This document shows positions 47,098 to 50,399 of a DNA stretch of 50,399 bases, in pieces. A model generated the notes under the pieces. That model saw nothing but the letters and a program-made list of their open reading frames with translations. It was not told the origin of the DNA and did not search any database. Both the position numbers and the translations under genes were made by a program. Position 1 is the stretch's first letter, and every line of letters begins with the position of its first letter. The DNA comes from Planctomycetota bacterium (GTDB lineage: Bacteria > Planctomycetota > Phycisphaerae > WQYP01), in contig JAKBMM010000014.1 of assembly GCA_021831565.1 (NCBI GenBank), positions 1-50,399 of the forward strand. The letters are read 5' to 3'.

Positions 47098-48369
47098 CTA
47101 TCCGGATGGTTTGATCTGGCCGCTCAATTCCAGAGACAAGAGCAACTGCGTTCCCCGCACCGCCACCATTTGGCCCGCGCGCAGGCCGTGTGCGAGAAAA
47201 ATTCCGCCGGGAACCATTCGGGAGCGGCCCAGCATGGTGGGGATAAACACCGTCGCGCTCCGGCGCACGTATACCCAGCGCTCGCCCCGGCGCCATACAA
47301 TGGCGGAGCGCGGAATCAGAACACCCTTGCGGGAGGGGCCGGGCAATTGCAGGTAGCCGGTGATCGCCATGTCGGGGCGCACGTTTCGATCGGTGGTAAC
47401 AAGGTACAAAGCCGTCAGGCCGCGGGTTTTACGATCGGCGTGCGGGCCGAGGCCAACGGGTTTTCCGAGCAACCAGCCCGGTTGTCCGAGCAGTTGAATC
47501 CGCGCCGGCGCCATGGCCGCCGCGGGAGGGGTGGACGGCCTAAGAGCCAGTTCCGCCAACAGACGGTGGAAATCGCTGATTATAAGAAGCGGCTGATTGG
47601 CGGCGACAAACTCGCCGGCGCGGGTTGGCAATTCCCGCACCACTCCGGTGTGCGACGCACGCAGCCACAAGGTGGCTTGGGACGTGGAGGTCCATTGCAA
47701 GGCGCGGGCGATCATCCGCGCGGTGCGTTGGTCCGCCGCGAGCCGGGCTTTTTGCGCCACCATTTTCGCCCGGGCGATTTGCACGCTTTGTTTGGATACC
47801 GCCTGCTGCTCGTGGTAGAGATGCAAGGCCCGGCGATAAGTCGCTCCGGTTGTTCGCAGCGCCGCCCGCGCGGCGATGACATCCGCTCTTATTTTTGCCA
47901 GCTCCAACGTAATGGAAACCCGCTCGCTGGCGCCGATCACCGGCTTGATTCCCAGCAACCGCTCGCCGCGTTTGATGCGCCGGCCTATCTGCAGTGGAGG
48001 ACCGGCGGCCACGAGAATTCCCGGCACGGGCGAGGAAAGCGTATACGTGGACGCTGGATCAGTCTTCAGCGAGCCGTAAACGGTCAGCTCCGGCGATTCG
48101 GCGATCGCCCGCAAGGGAGCACAGATGATTCCCAGCCGCTGTTGCTGTGAAACAGTCAGATGAATATGAACGCGGCGATCGACCATGGCGAATCTGAGAG
48201 CCGTTTTCACCGCGCCAGGGGCCGGGCGAACTTTGCCTGAACCCGCCCGCAGCGCGGTGGATGAGGTCATTATCGCGGCCACAAGGCAGCCACCCATAAG
48301 TGCCGCGATAAGCCATGAAGAATGAAACGATCGGCTGCGGCGCCGCCTGGGAATTTCTTGATGTTCCAT
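47098..48369 (-). CDS. RND periplasmic adaptor (membrane fusion protein)
   Basis: About 423 residues. A basic start (RRRRSRS) and one membrane helix (WLIAALMGGCLVAAIM) anchor it in the inner membrane. The rest is periplasmic: a split lipoyl/barrel-sandwich region (SSPVPGILVAAGPPLQIGRR and SHTGVVRELPTRAGEFVAAN) flanking a helical hairpin with TGATYRRALHLYHEQQAVSK, then beta-barrel and membrane-proximal parts (IPRSAIVWRRGERWVYVR). It links the pump to the outer-membrane channel. The TolC-type gene ends in a TGA two bases before this ATG, and GAGG lies 5 nt upstream. Confidence 0.88.
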   Translation of the reverse strand: MEHQEIPRRRRSRSFHSSWLIAALMGGCLVAAIMTSSTALRAGSGKVRPAPGAVKTALRFAMVDRRVHIHLTVSQQQRLGIICAPLRAIAESPELTVYGSLKTDPASTYTLSSPVPGILVAAGPPLQIGRRIKRGERLLGIKPVIGASERVSITLELAKIRADVIAARAALRTTGATYRRALHLYHEQQAVSKQSVQIARAKMVAQKARLAADQRTARMIARALQWTSTSQATLWLRASHTGVVRELPTRAGEFVAANQPLLIISDFHRLLAELALRPSTPPAAAMAPARIQLLGQPGWLLGKPVGLGPHADRKTRGLTALYLVTTDRNVRPDMAITGYLQLPGPSRKGVLIPRSAIVWRRGERWVYVRRSATVFIPTMLGRSRMVPGGIFLAHGLRAGQMVAVRGTQLLLSLELSGQIKPSG

Positions 48370-48371
48370 AG

Positions 48372-49874
48372 TCACCTCATTTTTTCCGCGGCAAGCCTGC
48401 GCATGACGGTTGGCACCGACGGTCCCGCCGGCGAATGCATCAGCGGGCGCTGCAAGGCATCTTCGAGCGATCCCAGCGCCAATTGGGCGTTTTCCAGCGA
48501 GTCCAATCGGCTTAGTTGCAGCAGCAGAAGTTGCTGTTGCGCCTCCACCAGAGCCAGACGGCTTTCCCCGCCGGCATGAAGAGCCGCCGCGGCCGCCGTC
48601 ACCTGCCGTTTCTGCAAATAGACAAGTTGCCGGGTTTTTCTAATTTGGCGCCAGGCCGCGCGATATCTTGCCCAGGCGATTTGTGTTTGATTGAAAACTC
48701 TGGTTTGCAGCGACTGGAATTCCCTGACCAGCAATATCCGGCGGGCCCGGGCCTGGGCTATCGGTCCCTGATTCTGATTGAAAATGGGAAGGCCCACGGA
48801 AAAACCGAAGATAAATTTATTTTGGCCCTGATCGAATTCATAACCCGGTCCAAGATGCACATTCGGATACTGGCGGGCGATTTGCAGTTTCAGATTCGCT
48901 TGCGCGGCGGCGTAGGCGGCCAGCAACGAACGCACATCCATGCGATTGAGCAAGGCCCAGCGCTGCAGACGGCTTACCGGCATGGAGCGCGGAGCGGGCG
49001 GACTTGCCCATTGCGGCCAAACCAAACGCACCGCGTGCAGTGCCCGAACCGGCAAGGCCAAAGCCGCGGCCAATTCAACCCGCCGCTCTTTTACCCGCCC
49101 CTTCTGACGGGTGGCGGCGAGCACGGCCTGCTGGAGCAGCAATTGGGCGGCGGTCAGGAGCGGGCGCGCGATCCGCCCGGCCCGGAAACGCGCCATAAGA
49201 ATCCGCTCGTTGAGGCGGGCCTTTTGCTTCTGCCGCCGCAGCAGCGCCAGGCGGCGAATGGAAAATAGATCACGCGTCCAGGCCAGGCGAATTCGACTGC
49301 GAATTTGCCAGGCCGTTTGTCCCAAACGGTACAGAACCGCTTGCGCGAGCGCCCGGGCGGCGGCAAGGCGATCTTCCCGCCGGCCGGCGGTCTGAATCGG
49401 AATGTCGAAATTAAAGCCAAGCACCCAGGGGTTGGTTCCCAGCGGCGATTTGAAGGCGTACGCCGGTGAAAAACCTACTGCGGGATTCGGAAATTCTCCG
49501 GCGGTGATTATTCCCGCACGGGCCACGGCAAGCCGCGCCTCGACCCGCCGCAGCGCGGGACTGTAATACCAGCCGGCGGCGACCAGCGCCGGCAGATTCC
49601 AATTTTTCGGAAACGCCTTGGGCAGGCGAACGCGCTGGTGGGAAACGAAGGCGACCGCCGCCGGCGCCGCCAGGGAACGCTTCTGAAATCGGGCCGGAAA
49701 AACGGCCGGATGAAGCGGACGAGCGGTATATTGCGCGCATCCGGTTATGATCCCCGCCGCCAAGGCAGTGATCATCAGAATCGGTCGGAGCTTGGAAGTA
49801 TCGGCAACATCGCGGCGGTTGACACGGGTTTTGATACTTGGCGGACTAAACACAACCAGAATTATAGGCGACAT
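48372..49874 (-). CDS. TolC-family outer-membrane efflux lipoprotein (CzcC-like)
   Basis: 500 residues. Residues 29-45 form a signal peptide ending in a lipobox, AAGIITGCAQ, with the lipid-bearing Cys46. The body shows the duplicated long-helix repeat of TolC proteins (ALRRVEARLAVARAGIITAG and SLLAAYAAAQANLKLQIARQ), each followed by a strand region rich in Gly and Tyr (NPAVGFSPAYAF; YPNVHLGPGYEF). It forms the outer-membrane exit duct of the RND system. First gene of the operon; the start at 49874 gives about 30 residues before the signal peptide, so the true start may be further in. A 14-bp direct repeat abuts this start codon. Confidence 0.85.
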   Translation of the reverse strand: MSPIILVVFSPPSIKTRVNRRDVADTSKLRPILMITALAAGIITGCAQYTARPLHPAVFPARFQKRSLAAPAAVAFVSHQRVRLPKAFPKNWNLPALVAAGWYYSPALRRVEARLAVARAGIITAGEFPNPAVGFSPAYAFKSPLGTNPWVLGFNFDIPIQTAGRREDRLAAARALAQAVLYRLGQTAWQIRSRIRLAWTRDLFSIRRLALLRRQKQKARLNERILMARFRAGRIARPLLTAAQLLLQQAVLAATRQKGRVKERRVELAAALALPVRALHAVRLVWPQWASPPAPRSMPVSRLQRWALLNRMDVRSLLAAYAAAQANLKLQIARQYPNVHLGPGYEFDQGQNKFIFGFSVGLPIFNQNQGPIAQARARRILLVREFQSLQTRVFNQTQIAWARYRAAWRQIRKTRQLVYLQKRQVTAAAAALHAGGESRLALVEAQQQLLLLQLSRLDSLENAQLALGSLEDALQRPLMHSPAGPSVPTVMRRLAAEKMR

Positions 49875-49907
49875 TGTTCACGCCGCAAGATAATGTTCAC
49901 GCCGCAA
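49875..49907 (-). promoter_or_regulatory. direct repeat at the start of the efflux operon, candidate operator
   Basis: TTGCGGCGTGAACA (minus strand) occurs twice, at 49894-49907 and 49875-49888, with a 19-bp period, i.e. nearly two helical turns. The second copy ends directly against the ATG at 49874. A tandem site of this kind could bind a regulator; it would then block translation start or early transcription. Function inferred. Confidence 0.35.
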
Positions 49908-50113
49908 CCGGGGAAGGAAGTGGGAAGCGATTCGGTTGTGTAAATTTTTGTGTGTAAAAGCCGGATAGAACAAAAGTAAGGCTTACCCGCATAGAAAATA
50001 AAAAGTTGTGCTTGCTTTTCACAAGAGAACAGGTCTGGATTCCGCGTAACGTCCCGTCTGGATGCCTTGGATACGCAACAGGACGTTATGGAAAGGAGTT
50101 CGCTTTCCTCCGC
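49908..50113. other. intergenic region upstream of the efflux operon
   Basis: AT-richer DNA (TTGTGTAAATTTTTGTGTGTAA near 49936) that probably contains the efflux operon promoter, then TAACGTCC (50047-50054) and its reverse complement GGACGTTA (50081-50088), an 8-bp inverted repeat 26 bp apart. GTCTGGAT occurs twice (50032 and 50056). No gene recognised. Confidence 0.4.
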
Positions 50114-50335
50114 TTAAAGTCCCCCATCGTTACATAACGATTCAATCAACTCAACAACCTTGTATACTTCAGTCCAGGAGGGATCGCGTTGGCAACGTTT
50201 TTTACATCGTTGAATCGCTTGAGTGCGAAACTCCATTAGTTTTGAGTAATCGGCCTGGGCTTTCTTTTTTTGGTAACCGTTCACGGCTTGTGGTGGCAAG
50301 CCACCACAATATATAGACTGGCGCGCTCGGGCCAA
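50114..50335 (-). CDS. small ORF of unknown function, possibly a gene remnant
   Basis: Up to 73 residues from a TTG at 50335; the likelier part starts at the internal ATG (MEFRTQAIQRC) and is 40 residues: basic, with Cys pairs (RCKKRCQRD) and an ending YKVVELIESLCNDGG. The N-terminal third of the longer frame is encoded by the inverted-repeat end sequence at 50272-50309. No family recognised and no good ribosome-binding site seen. Confidence 0.3.
   Translation of the reverse strand: MARARQSIYCGGLPPQAVNGYQKKKAQADYSKLMEFRTQAIQRCKKRCQRDPSWTEVYKVVELIESLCNDGGL
50272..50309. repeat. third copy of the element end, followed by a hairpin
   Basis: GGTAACCGTTCACGGC (50272-50287) is the same end sequence that bounds the elements at 1177 and 43819. 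It is followed at once by a 9-bp perfect hairpin, TTGTGGTGG / CCACCACAA with loop CAAG (50288-50309). The opposite end is not found before the window ends. Confidence 0.55.
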
Positions 50336-50354
50336 AGGTGGTACAAGATGAAGG

Positions 50355-50399
50355 ATGGAACGCAGCTACCGCGAAACTGAGGTCAAGCGTCTCATCGCC
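50355..50399 (+). CDS. possible start of a gene running off the window
   Basis: Fifteen codons from an ATG at 50355 (MERSYRETEVKRLIA) remain open to the end of the window. AAGG lies immediately before the ATG, which is too close to be convincing. Cannot be identified. Confidence 0.25.
   Translation, partial: MERSYRETEVKRLIA

Overview
This 50.4 kb window is GC-rich chromosomal DNA that looks like a planctomycete, most likely of the Phycisphaerae type. The indications are two adjacent genes ending in the planctomycete form of the PEP-CTERM anchor (VPEPATLALLAAGGLGLLARRRR), a long sigma factor carrying several extra helix-turn-helix modules, a membrane glycosyltransferase and glycan genes of a planctomycete style, and the intergenic repeat CGCTTGCTTACACGCGCGGCTC that I associate with planctomycete genomes. 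The taxon is inferred from gene content only; no rRNA gene is present.

Layout. 1-2 kb: two tandem PEP-CTERM secreted-protein genes, then about 1.2 kb of non-coding, repeat-dense DNA holding two oppositely oriented clusters of the same short repeat, a 54-bp tandem array, a strong terminator and an inverted-repeat-bounded element. 2.0-2.3 kb: an isolated rpsR (S18). 2.3-13.5 kb, minus strand: a tightly packed run rpsA - atpZ-like - atpI-like - atpB - atpE - atpF - atpH - atpA - atpG - atpD - aroA - PH-domain membrane protein. It encodes a complete F1Fo ATP synthase except for the epsilon subunit (atpC), whose usual place after atpD is taken by aroA. 13.5-17.1 kb: a short-chain dehydrogenase, an AbiEi/DUF6088-like winged-helix protein and the large sigma factor. 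17.3-25.3 kb: a methyl-cycle block, with metH, a pseudouridine synthase and manA on the minus strand, divergent from a SahR-like ArsR-methyltransferase regulator followed by ahcY. Together metH and ahcY regenerate methionine and clear S-adenosylhomocysteine.

25.4-36.7 kb: a surface-glycan region with a GT39-like membrane glycosyltransferase, a GT10-like transferase, a GT2 enzyme, two FkbM-type methyltransferases, a DUF268 protein, a DUF4254-like protein, a C-methyltransferase, a GDP-mannose-dehydratase-like SDR and one unrecognised protein. Decayed fragments of a second FkbM gene and a second GT2 gene show that this region has duplicated and eroded. 37.1-41.1 kb: a giant AddA-type helicase-nuclease without an adjacent addB. 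41.2-43.7 kb: an aldo/keto reductase and rmuC. 44.0-49.9 kb: a three-gene RND efflux operon (TolC-type, adaptor, CzcA/CusA-type pump) with a 14-bp direct repeat at its first start codon. The right end holds another copy of the inverted-repeat end sequence, a small ORF and possibly the start of one more gene.

The most unusual items are the epsilon-less ATP synthase run headed by ribosomal protein S1 with extended c and b subunits, the dispersed inverted-repeat element and its neighbouring repeat clusters, and the multi-HTH sigma factor. No obvious defence island, CRISPR array, tRNA or transposase gene was seen.
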